Part shown: positions 23,468-30,379 of the stretch, one piece after another
Numbering within the stretch: position 1 is the first letter of the stretch
How the letters are laid out: each line of letters starts with the position of its first letter
Assembly: GCA_002358905.1 (NCBI GenBank)
Contig: DEPT01000072.1
Location: 1-36,534 of the forward strand
Direction of reading: 5' to 3'
From: Akkermansiaceae bacterium UBA3385
GTDB taxonomy: Bacteria > Verrucomicrobiota > Verrucomicrobiia > Verrucomicrobiales > Akkermansiaceae
DNA: 36,534 bases
Position numbers and translations under genes: made by a program
The notes under the pieces: generated by a model
Databases searched by the model: none
What the model saw: only the letters and a program-made list of their open reading frames with translations
Told to the model about the DNA's origin: nothing

Positions 23468-24502
23468 ATGGATCGTTCTTCCCCCACCCTCGCGGACATG
23501 CACCCCATGGCCATCCGCGTACTCAAGATTCTGGTATTCGGAGCACTTACATGCGTGTGCTCATACCTTGCCCTGTTTGCCACAGTGGGAGGAGGAGGGG
23601 TTACCGGCGTGTTCCTTGCCTCCATGTGCGAGGAACCCGTGGTGGAGGCCGATGCGAATGTAGTGAATCCAGCCAACGAAGGCAAACTGGTCCGCATCAA
23701 GGGGGAGGCTGTGTTCACAGGCGAAGCGGTGGATCCCATTACGGGTGTGAAGGCAGCAGTGCCGCTGATGAGACGTGACAATTATTACTACATCTGCAAA
23801 TCGCGCCGCATCCTGGAAGAAAGAATCTTTGCAGCCCCCGATCTGAAGATAGGAGCCTACCCCATCGTAAAGCTCAATGAAAGGGATGGAAGCTACATGG
23901 GTGGATTCTCCAACCTGACTAAGGATAAGGTTCAACTCACCCCCCCTGCAGATAACCGCACTCTCGCCCCCATGAAGGAGAATAGTGATGCCACCTTCAT
24001 CCTCAATGACAGTAATGGAGAAACCATTGCAGTATTGACATATCACTACTACAGCACTACCCCCATGTATATTCTTGGCAGGCAGATGGGAGGATGTCTC
24101 GATATGAGCGACCCCGATGCTTCAACATTCCATCACCTGAGCACTTGGAGCGAAAAGAGGCGTACCTGTAACGACGGCAGCGAGGTGGAGCTTTTCGTGG
24201 CCGCCCTGGGTTTATTTGTGATTGACTTCCTGTTGCTGCTACCTCTGAGCATTCTCTGCCTCCGCACGCTGTTGTCTCAGCTGCTGCCGGGGAGGAATAT
24301 CATCCGTCTGCACCCAGTGGATTTGGGGTTAAGGCTGGGATCTGCGACTGTCCTGGGTGGCGCCGGCTGCTTCATTGTATTTGCCTATGAGCGCGATGCA
24401 GGCACTTATATCGGCTACCCCCTCGCCCTGTTCTGCATCGTATACGCCGCAGCCCAACTCTGCCGCACGGTGCAGCTCTGGCGCGAAGCCGGCAAGCATT
24501 AA
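23468..24502 (+). CDS. TMEM43-like membrane protein
   Basis: A 344-residue membrane protein with one N-terminal hydrophobic segment (about 17-45), a long extracytoplasmic domain (about 50-240) and three C-terminal segments (about 241-262, 290-310 and 318-335). The start of the domain, ANEGKLVRIKGEAVFTGEAV followed by DPITGVKAAVPLMRRDNYYY, fits the TMEM43 (LUMA) family pattern: EGKLV, an early Gly, DP...GV, and an RR preceding an aromatic-rich YYYI. Family members occur in animals and scattered bacteria, with unknown biochemical function. An alternative Met at 23498 would shorten it by ten residues; the promoter at 23428 fits either. The gene stands alone. Confidence 0.8.
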   Translation: MDRSSPTLADMHPMAIRVLKILVFGALTCVCSYLALFATVGGGGVTGVFLASMCEEPVVEADANVVNPANEGKLVRIKGEAVFTGEAVDPITGVKAAVPLMRRDNYYYICKSRRILEERIFAAPDLKIGAYPIVKLNERDGSYMGGFSNLTKDKVQLTPPADNRTLAPMKENSDATFILNDSNGETIAVLTYHYYSTTPMYILGRQMGGCLDMSDPDASTFHHLSTWSEKRRTCNDGSEVELFVAALGLFVIDFLLLLPLSILCLRTLLSQLLPGRNIIRLHPVDLGLRLGSATVLGGAGCFIVFAYERDAGTYIGYPLALFCIVYAAAQLCRTVQLWREAGKH

Positions 24503-24540
24503 GCCCCCGCTACCTGACGCCCTTACATTCAGTTAACAGA

Positions 24541-24570
24541 AAACCCCGGTGCCTTGCAGCACCAGGGTTT
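24541..24570. terminator. Probable bidirectional terminator between the TMEM43-like gene and rpmE2
   Basis: A 12-pair stem AAACCCCGGTGC / GCACCAGGGTTT with one C-A mismatch and a six-base loop. It is the last hairpin of both convergent transcripts, but the T-runs are weak. Confidence 0.6.
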
Positions 24571-24603
24571 CCAAACCAATAGAAAGTTTTCGGGCAGAAC
24601 TCT

Positions 24604-24873
24604 TTAGCCCAGAGTCGGCTTCTTGGCACGACGCACAGCACCGAAGCGCTTCTGGAACTTGTCGATACGACCCTCGGTATCTACGAACTGGTTCTTACCA
24701 GTGAAGAAAGGGTGAGAGTCGGAAGTGATGCCGCAGGAAATCACATAGTGCTCAACACCGTCGATTTCTTCCTTCTTGGCGGAAGTAGCGGTGGAGCGAG
24801 TGATGAAGCGGCGGCCCGTGGTGATGTCCACGAACACTACAGGATTGTACTTAGGATGGATGTCTGCCTTCAT
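24604..24873 (-). CDS. rpmE2: 50S ribosomal protein L31, type B
   Basis: A zinc-free (type B) form of ribosomal protein L31, which bridges the 30S and 50S subunits. The 89-residue length and the motifs MKADIHPKYNPVVFVD, TRST, and HPFFTGK are typical; the CxxC zinc site of type A is absent. The ATG at 24873 is used because a good promoter lies upstream of it, inside the longer open frame. In bacteria that carry both types, type B often replaces type A under zinc limitation; no zinc-uptake operator is visible here, so this may be the only L31. Confidence 0.94.
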   Translation of the reverse strand: MKADIHPKYNPVVFVDITTGRRFITRSTATSAKKEEIDGVEHYVISCGITSDSHPFFTGKNQFVDTEGRIDKFQKRFGAVRRAKKPTLG

Positions 24874-24911
24874 AGTCTTATAGGCTGCGTTACCGTCGCA
24901 GCGCGGCCGAG

Positions 24912-24939
24912 ATTTTACTACGCTTTCCTTAATTGTCAA
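24912..24939 (-). promoter_or_regulatory. Promoter of rpmE2
   Basis: A perfect TTGACA (24939-24934), a 16-base spacer and TAAAAT (24917-24912) on the minus strand, giving a leader of about 30 bases. Confidence 0.75.
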
Positions 24940-25020
24940 GTCGTTTTTTGAATCAAACACCCTGCTCTGACAGAATTTTTGATTTTTTTCTCTTTCCTAT
25001 AAATATGGTAGGTTTTTCTA

Positions 25021-25049
25021 TTGACACACCCTCTTTTTTATGCTAACGT
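25021..25049 (+). promoter_or_regulatory. Promoter of the OsmC-like gene
   Basis: A perfect TTGACA (25021-25026), a 17-base spacer and TAACGT (25044-25049) with a TGC extended -10. The leader of about 34 bases contains an AAGGA ribosome-binding site at 25076-25080. Confidence 0.75.
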
Positions 25050-25089
25050 GAATTCGTTCGAAGGAACAAGATAGAAAGGACGCGAAGTG

Positions 25090-25497
25090 ATGAGCAAATA
25101 CACATCCACCACCATACATGAAGGCAGCATGCGCTGCGTGAGCACATTTCCGCAGGGGAACGCCGTATTCACCACAGATGTAGGCAGTGCCCTGGGCGGT
25201 CTGGGCGAGCAACCTTCCCCTGCCCAGCTGCTGGCAGCGGCCGTGGCATCCTGCATGGCCAGCATGATGGCTTTCATGGGAGCCCGTCGCCAGCTTAACA
25301 CAGAGGGCATCCGCATCGAAGCCGGCTATGAGGAAGGCAAGAGCGGCATCACGGCTCTGAAGTTCCACATCACAGTGCCACAGTCTGTAGATGAAGCCGG
25401 GCGCGCCGTTCTGGAAGCAGCAGTAAAGAATTGCCCCGTGGGTGCAGCCCTTTCACCCACCGTAGAAAAGAAGATTTCCTGGACATGGGCGGAATAA
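25090..25497 (+). CDS. OsmC/Ohr family peroxide-handling protein
   Basis: A 135-residue protein of the OsmC fold, thiol-dependent enzymes that reduce organic hydroperoxides or act as redox-active carriers. The two conserved cysteines are present: Cys55 in AAVASCMASM at the start of the long helix and Cys115 in KNCPVGAAL. The Ohr and OsmC branches differ in substrate; this sequence lies closer to YhfA-type OsmC proteins by its short N-terminus, but I cannot decide. The ATG at 25090 is nine bases after AAGGA; a GTG directly before it at 25087 is an alternative. It is a single-gene transcript with a strong terminator. Confidence 0.88.
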   Translation: MSKYTSTTIHEGSMRCVSTFPQGNAVFTTDVGSALGGLGEQPSPAQLLAAAVASCMASMMAFMGARRQLNTEGIRIEAGYEEGKSGITALKFHITVPQSVDEAGRAVLEAAVKNCPVGAALSPTVEKKISWTWAE

Positions 25498-25548
25498 GCC
25501 CATAAGGCAGACAAACAGAAGACAAAAACCAATAGAGAGAGAAGACTG

Positions 25549-25590
25549 ACCGGGGGAGGCTAGTGTGTGTCCTCCCCCGGTTCGTTTTTA
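25549..25590 (+). terminator. Terminator after the OsmC-like gene
   Basis: A perfect 11-pair stem ACCGGGGGAGG / CCTCCCCCGGT with an 11-base loop, followed by TCGTTTTTA. Confidence 0.9.
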
Positions 25591-25630
25591 TAGTGAGTAG
25601 CGATTAGTGAATCATTGCCTTCGATTTTAC

Positions 25631-25660
25631 TTGATTCCGGGATGATGGGTTTGCTATAGT
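25631..25660 (+). promoter_or_regulatory. Promoter of the ankyrin protein gene, probably leaderless
   Basis: TTGATT (25631-25636), an 18-base spacer and TATAGT (25655-25660) with a TGC extended -10. The ATG at 25667 follows after six bases. Confidence 0.65.
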
Positions 25661-25666
25661 TTCAGC

Positions 25667-26860
25667 ATGAATGCGCAACTACCCAACCGCAGGCATTGCT
25701 ACAGGAAAACCGTCATCAGACTTAGTGGTTTGATGGCAGCTATAGTCCTGGCTCTGGGTTGCGGGTATATATGGCTCTTTAGCTGGACCTGGAAGACAAC
25801 ACCGGAATTCCACGAGAGCTGGACGGTGGAGGAACGTGCCGCGCTTACCGACTTTGATACCTGCGTGCAGGGTATATTTCACAAAAGTCTGGACATGCTG
25901 ACAGCAATAACCTTTACCGCCATGAACCCCTGCCATACCCTACAGAGAATCAAACAAATCCGCATCATGTGTGCCGATGTCCGGGAGCAGCTTCACCACT
26001 TCGCCCGTTGCGGGCACGCAAAGGATGAGCGCATGGTCTATGTAGAGGAAAACAGGGTGCGCATCGGTATCACACCTACCATCATGGCAGCCGCTCGCGG
26101 ACATCTGAAGGCGGTGGAGGCGCTGGTGGCACATGGGGCCAATCCGAACGCCGTCTCTCGGGAGGAGGAGCAATACTACCACCCACTGGAGCTGGAAACG
26201 CCGCTTTCCCCCATTTTAAGCGGACATTTCATCGGCGATACGGAAATCCCCTGGAAGGAGCGCCGTAAAACGGCAGAGTTTCTGCTGGCAAATGGTGCAG
26301 ATATCAACGGGACGAAACGAAGCATAGGTTTTGCCTGTGATATTGCGCTCATGCTCAGCCATCCACGCGACCCTCAGCCCTGGATGTGGGCCATTGAGCA
26401 TGGCAAGACCGTCAGCGTGGAGAATCTTTGCACCATGCTCGCCCTGAAGGAGGCCGGGGAATTAGTGGAGCGTGTGCTGCAGGAAAAGCTGGTGAATCTG
26501 AACGACACCACCTACGACCGGACGGCGCTGCAATCCCTGCTTGCCCCGCTGATGGGAAAGAAAGCTCCGGGCATGATGAAGAACCAGCAGGAGCAACAAC
26601 TGCTTGAAAAGCGTCTGGACATGCTGCTGGCGGCCGGTGCAGACCCGAACATGGTGCCCGATGAAGCAGCTCCTCCCCTCCCCGGCGAAGATGAGGAAGC
26701 GTATCAGGACAGGATGCTCCAGTTCAACGGCATCAAGGAAACGCCGCTGGAAATTGTCGAAAAAGCACTGGAATCCACCGGCCCCACCGAGTATCGCGAA
26801 TTCTGCGAGCGACTGAAGAACAAGCTCCGCGCCGCAGGGGCAGAATCATCCTCGCAATAA
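25667..26860 (+). CDS. Membrane-anchored ankyrin-repeat protein
   Basis: A 397-residue protein with a basic N-terminus, one membrane anchor (about 18-41, LSGLMAAIVLALGCGYIWLF) and a large extracytoplasmic part. Ankyrin repeats are visible at about 134-163 (ITPTIMAAARGHLKAVEALV, then AHGANPN), about 204-220 (AEFLLANGADING) and about 320-336 (LDMLLAAGADPN). The helices between them are less regular. Ankyrin repeats bind other proteins; the partner is unknown. The acidic, Pro-rich stretch APPLPGEDEEA near 341-352 interrupts the last repeat. It is a single-gene transcript from a good promoter. Confidence 0.85.
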   Translation: MNAQLPNRRHCYRKTVIRLSGLMAAIVLALGCGYIWLFSWTWKTTPEFHESWTVEERAALTDFDTCVQGIFHKSLDMLTAITFTAMNPCHTLQRIKQIRIMCADVREQLHHFARCGHAKDERMVYVEENRVRIGITPTIMAAARGHLKAVEALVAHGANPNAVSREEEQYYHPLELETPLSPILSGHFIGDTEIPWKERRKTAEFLLANGADINGTKRSIGFACDIALMLSHPRDPQPWMWAIEHGKTVSVENLCTMLALKEAGELVERVLQEKLVNLNDTTYDRTALQSLLAPLMGKKAPGMMKNQQEQQLLEKRLDMLLAAGADPNMVPDEAAPPLPGEDEEAYQDRMLQFNGIKETPLEIVEKALESTGPTEYREFCERLKNKLRAAGAESSSQ

Positions 26861-26905
26861 GGAATTACAATCGAACTTCCGCCCATTGAGCAGGAGACAA
26901 AAAAT

Positions 26906-26983
26906 ATGTACCAGACTATGTTTCCCATTTCGTTTTATTCTCAATTGTATAATCAACTTGAAATAAACGAGCAGAAGATATAG
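26906..26983 (+). CDS. Possible small protein of 25 residues
   Basis: An ATG preceded nine bases upstream by AGGAG (26892-26896) opens a 25-codon frame, MYQTMFPISFYSQLYNQLEI and five further residues. Nothing in it is recognisable, and an ORF of this size can arise by chance. The ribosome-binding site is the only support. Confidence 0.2.
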   Translation: MYQTMFPISFYSQLYNQLEINEQKI

Positions 26984-27099
26984 GAATATGACAGGAATGC
27001 CGGGAAGCCTGATTCTCTCCATCTATATTAACTTCTTTACTGCAACTAAATGCATAGCTTAGTTCAAACAGACCTATTCTAATATCATTCGAGTGTCCA

Positions 27100-27116
27100 C
27101 CATGGCCGCGCCATGG
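27100..27116. repeat. Short perfect hairpin upstream of the U32-like pair
   Basis: CCATGGC, a CGC loop and GCCATGG, seven perfect pairs, ending 29 bases before the -35 box of the following operon. It could be an operator. Chance is not excluded. Confidence 0.35.
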
Positions 27117-27145
27117 ATTTACCAAGGAGATGCAACACCGCAAGC

Positions 27146-27174
27146 TTGACGCTCCGCATGGGGAGTGGTAAAGT
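27146..27174 (+). promoter_or_regulatory. Promoter of the U32-like operon
   Basis: TTGACG (27146-27151), a 17-base spacer and TAAAGT (27169-27174) with a TGG extended -10. The ATG at 27183 follows after eight bases. Confidence 0.65.
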
Positions 27175-27182
27175 CTGGGGCA

Positions 27183-28157
27183 ATGACAAATCTTCGCAAC
27201 AGATTGCGGTGGCCCGAGGCAGAATGGGATGTTTCCGGAGCATTTGCGAAAGACGCAGTATTGCTACGTTTTTACGATTTCTGCAGGAAACAACTGGGCT
27301 ATACGCCATTTGCCGTGGTACACGGCTCTCCCTTGTTCCACTGGAACTGCGGTCGCGTGCTGAGCATGCTGCAGCGCACAGAGCATGAAATCAATACGGC
27401 AGCAGCGGAATACGTGAAACGAGGCATTCCAGTAGACCTCACTTTCACCAATGTCAACCTGAAAGAAACGGACATGAAAAACATGCTGGGTAACCGCCTG
27501 CTGCGTTTCTTTGCGACACACTGCACACCAGCCATGCAGCATGCGGTCATCATCGGCTCTGATGCGCTCTATAAACACGTGAAAACCAACTACCCGCAGT
27601 TGAAGACCGTTTCATCCATTCTGCGCATCACTTGCGATGGCGGTAAAGGCAAGCTGGACGCCTACCTCCGCCTGGCAGAAAAATATGACAAGGTGATGAT
27701 TCATCCGGACGATGTGTTCAACTACGGGCTTCTGGAAAAGCTGGAGGATAAAAACCGGTATGAGCTTATTCTGAATGAATACTGCATGAGAAGCTGTCCC
27801 ATCCGAGCATTTCATTATACAACGATGGCCGAGCAGGCGTTCGACATCGACGGCTACGACACAACCAAATTCTACACAGCACTGGAGCGCAACGGGTGCC
27901 GAAACCTGCCCGCTATGCTTACCAATCCGAAAGTGGGTGTGGCAGCGTTGACTACGCCGGAAATTCAGCATCTGTACGATATGGGATTCCGCAAGTTCAA
28001 ACTGCAGGGGCGAGCCCATCCCAATGCCATGCCGCTCATCAATGACCTGCTGCGCTTCATGCTGCCGGAAGAACAGGAAAACGACGCTCTGTGGCTGGGC
28101 CTGGGCGTGGCATTTTTAGAAAGTTTTACTCCCATTACCCAAAGGAATGAATACTGA
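27183..28157 (+). CDS. Probable U32-peptidase-like TIM-barrel protein, first of a paralogous pair
   Basis: A 324-residue soluble protein. GIPVDLTFTNVNL, then a strand-helix pattern with YDKVMIHPDDVFN, LILNEYCMRSCPIRAFHY and finally LYDMGFRKFKLQGRA suggest a TIM barrel of the U32 type, in which a Cys cluster after the central strand and a closing FKLQGR strand are usual. The CxxxC of EYCMRSC is the candidate metal or Fe-S site, but the four-Cys pattern of UbiU and UbiV is not complete. The start at 27183 is set by the promoter; the upstream in-frame GTG lies inside it. The stop overlaps the next gene by 11 bases. The U32 assignment is tentative and no substrate can be named. Confidence 0.55.
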   Translation: MTNLRNRLRWPEAEWDVSGAFAKDAVLLRFYDFCRKQLGYTPFAVVHGSPLFHWNCGRVLSMLQRTEHEINTAAAEYVKRGIPVDLTFTNVNLKETDMKNMLGNRLLRFFATHCTPAMQHAVIIGSDALYKHVKTNYPQLKTVSSILRITCDGGKGKLDAYLRLAEKYDKVMIHPDDVFNYGLLEKLEDKNRYELILNEYCMRSCPIRAFHYTTMAEQAFDIDGYDTTKFYTALERNGCRNLPAMLTNPKVGVAALTTPEIQHLYDMGFRKFKLQGRAHPNAMPLINDLLRFMLPEEQENDALWLGLGVAFLESFTPITQRNEY

Positions 28158-29139
28158 TTATTTTACTAAAAATTACATACCTGGAGCTCGCTGGAGCGTG
28201 GGTGGAGGTCTGTTGCATGGTACGACCATGCTGCAGCTCTGCGAGGGGATAAGCAAAGAACTGACAGGCATTCTCCGCCTGGATTGTCTGCACGCCACAC
28301 CGGCCTGCGCATGGAGTCTTGACTGGTCCACCCAGCGGCCCCTCACCTCGCCCACCTCATACATGCAGCTTCTTCGCAAAGCTGCCGAGCTCAACCAACC
28401 TATCTGCCTGAACTTCGATAATCCCTATGTGGCCAAGAATCTGCTTGAGGATGATTTTGGGCTCTACCTCGTGAACGAGCTGCTGCAGAATAATCCGACA
28501 AAGCGCAACGCAGTCGCCGTAGCTGATGACCGCGTGGCCATGGTGCTGCGTCGCAACTTTCCGAAATTACCACTCATCGCGCACATGAACCGGAGCGTTT
28601 GCGAAGAGCGCGAACCGGACGCCGCTTTCTACAACCAACTGCTCGACTTTTACCAGGCGGTGCAGCTCTACCCGGCCATCATCCGCAACCCTCGCGAGTT
28701 GGAAGAATTGCATCATCCGGAACGCTGCATCGTGGTTATCAACGACTGCTGCCGCCAGGGAAGCAGAAACGGGCACCGGGATATGCTTCTGCTGCTGGCT
28801 CAAATGCGAATCAGGCCTTATGAGTTCGCGTTCAAGGTTCGCCGTAGCGAACAGATGCCGGCAATCATGGCCCCCCCCGGTTCCCCCGGCAATGCCCTTT
28901 CTCGCCAGCAGCTCCATGAGTTATACGCCGCCGGTTTCCGCCAGTTTCACGTTCAGGCAGAACAATACCGCAACGGTATGACTCCAGCCTGGGTATTGAT
29001 GAACCACATCACCCCGGCCACCCCGGAGCAGAGCAACATGCAGGCACTGCTGATTTACAAGGCATTCTGCTACCTCAACGGAGCCCAGTCCCCCATAGCC
29101 AGCGGGCTGGAGCCCTTCACCCTGCGGTATCCGGAATAG
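28147..29139 (+). CDS. Divergent paralogue of the preceding U32-like protein
   Basis: A 330-residue protein that follows the same plan as its neighbour: QPICLNFDNPYVAKNLLEDD aligns with its VDLTFTNVNL region, FPKLPLIAHMNRSVCEE with YPQLKTVSSILRITC, VVINDCCRQGSRN with LILNEYCMRSC, and LYAAGFRQFHVQAEQ with LYDMGFRKFKLQGRA. The Cys positions differ, so the two may be non-equivalent subunits of one complex, as in the UbiU-UbiV pair of U32 proteins. The ATG at 28147 overlaps the previous gene by 11 bases with AAAGGA directly in front of it, so the two are coupled. I cannot name a function. Confidence 0.55.
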   Translation: MNTDYFTKNYIPGARWSVGGGLLHGTTMLQLCEGISKELTGILRLDCLHATPACAWSLDWSTQRPLTSPTSYMQLLRKAAELNQPICLNFDNPYVAKNLLEDDFGLYLVNELLQNNPTKRNAVAVADDRVAMVLRRNFPKLPLIAHMNRSVCEEREPDAAFYNQLLDFYQAVQLYPAIIRNPRELEELHHPERCIVVINDCCRQGSRNGHRDMLLLLAQMRIRPYEFAFKVRRSEQMPAIMAPPGSPGNALSRQQLHELYAAGFRQFHVQAEQYRNGMTPAWVLMNHITPATPEQSNMQALLIYKAFCYLNGAQSPIASGLEPFTLRYPE

Positions 29140-29257
29140 CCCCGGTAATCTGCACTCAGGCAGCATCAGCAAAGGAATTTACTGATGAATGAGGGATAAC
29201 GTGAGGGGCAAAGCAGCCGGGTCCGCGTAAACGAAAATAAATAAAAAAGTCTCGTGT

Positions 29258-30379
29258 TCATGGGTGCTCCAGGAGGCCCATGAAGAAAGGGGATTGCGGG
29301 AAATCCAGATTCATGATAGCCCAGATGAAGGGGCGATTAAAAATGAGCCGTTCAGTCCGACGAGGGGCGGCGGCTTCCACTATAATTGCCGCAGTGGCGG
29401 CAGCGGCCCTGGTACCCTGCTCGTCCACCTTCACATAGCAGTTCTGGCAGACATCGCTCACATACAGCGGGCGATTCATGAAGCCTCGAAAATCGGCCTG
29501 GGGGGAAAACAGGCGGCGCAAACCGCAAGCCTGCAGGATGGATTTCCAGGATTTTGTCTCCGTGCGCAGCTCAAAGCGCGGCAACCCCAGCACAATGCGC
29601 CGCCGGGTGAACTGCTGCAGCGCCGAGGTAATTTCCGCATACTTCTCCGCCGTAAGCGTAGCGACAAAATCGCGGGCATTTCCTGTGGGCAGAATGGCCA
29701 CCAGGCAGGTTCTGGAAGGCGCATCATCCTTCCCTTTGTAGAACAGCGCCACGGCATCCCAGTCCTCACCGTGTGCCACATACTGGGGTCTCCTGATCAT
29801 CATCATCTGCACATCGGGCGTGCTGCCATCCGCGCAGTAAAATTTCTGTTCCTCCGTCTTATCCGGAGAAAAGGGAAACTGCCAACGTGCATCCATGGCC
29901 GTGGCATTCACCGCCACCATGGCCATCGGGCTGGCTCCCCGCAGGCTATCTGCATTGAACAACTCCGGAATCATGCCACGCGTGTGCCCACTCACCCAGG
30001 AATTGATGATGTTCACCGCTTCCTGCGGATTCTTCTGCAGCGGCAGCGCCTTTATATCAAGGCTCCGTACAGCAGGCAGCAGCGCCGGCTCCAGCGAGGA
30101 ATCCACAAACAAGGCCTCGGCCTCCCGCACCCCGCTACCCGCCACAGGCGAAACGGGCGATATGCCCGCACTATCCAGCTCCGCCGCTGTCTCGCCCTGA
30201 GCCCCGCGCCGCAGCAGGCGCAGCACCCCCTCCATGCTGGAAGGCGAAAAGGCCACATTTCCCGGAGTTTCCTGCACTGATTCCCGGAATATCTTCAGCG
30301 CAAAAGGCTCCGGTTCCTCGCCCATAGCGGGAGGAAGAACAGCCAGAGCACACAACAAGGTACTAAGCAGCTTATTCAT
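29258..30379 (-). CDS. Serpin (serine protease inhibitor), exported
   Basis: A 373-residue serpin with a signal peptide (MNKLLSTLLCALAVLPPAMG) and no lipobox, so it should be periplasmic or secreted. Serpin landmarks are NVAFSPSSMEGVLRLLRRGA followed by QGET, INSWVSGHTRGMIPELF, VNATAMDARWQFPFSP, and the C-terminal LIFNRPFIWAIM. The reactive-loop hinge begins at Gly322: DEQGTRAAAATAA, small residues as expected for an inhibitory serpin able to insert its loop. The P1 residue probably lies in VEAAAPRRTE, giving elastase-like or trypsin-like targets. It overlaps the alpha-2-macroglobulin gene by four bases (ATGA) and is therefore coupled to it. The usual target is a serine or papain-type protease; the true one is unknown. 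Confidence 0.95.
   Translation of the reverse strand: MNKLLSTLLCALAVLPPAMGEEPEPFALKIFRESVQETPGNVAFSPSSMEGVLRLLRRGAQGETAAELDSAGISPVSPVAGSGVREAEALFVDSSLEPALLPAVRSLDIKALPLQKNPQEAVNIINSWVSGHTRGMIPELFNADSLRGASPMAMVAVNATAMDARWQFPFSPDKTEEQKFYCADGSTPDVQMMMIRRPQYVAHGEDWDAVALFYKGKDDAPSRTCLVAILPTGNARDFVATLTAEKYAEITSALQQFTRRRIVLGLPRFELRTETKSWKSILQACGLRRLFSPQADFRGFMNRPLYVSDVCQNCYVKVDEQGTRAAAATAAIIVEAAAPRRTERLIFNRPFIWAIMNLDFPQSPFFMGLLEHP

Larger units (their letters stand above)
26861..27145. other. AT-richer intergenic region with a possible short ORF and a hairpin
   Basis: About 300 bases between the ankyrin gene and the next promoter. It is visibly richer in A and T than the genes around it. I see one possible small ORF (26906-26983) and a perfect short hairpin (27100-27116), but no tRNA, no terminator with a T-run and no IS end. 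Confidence 0.5.
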
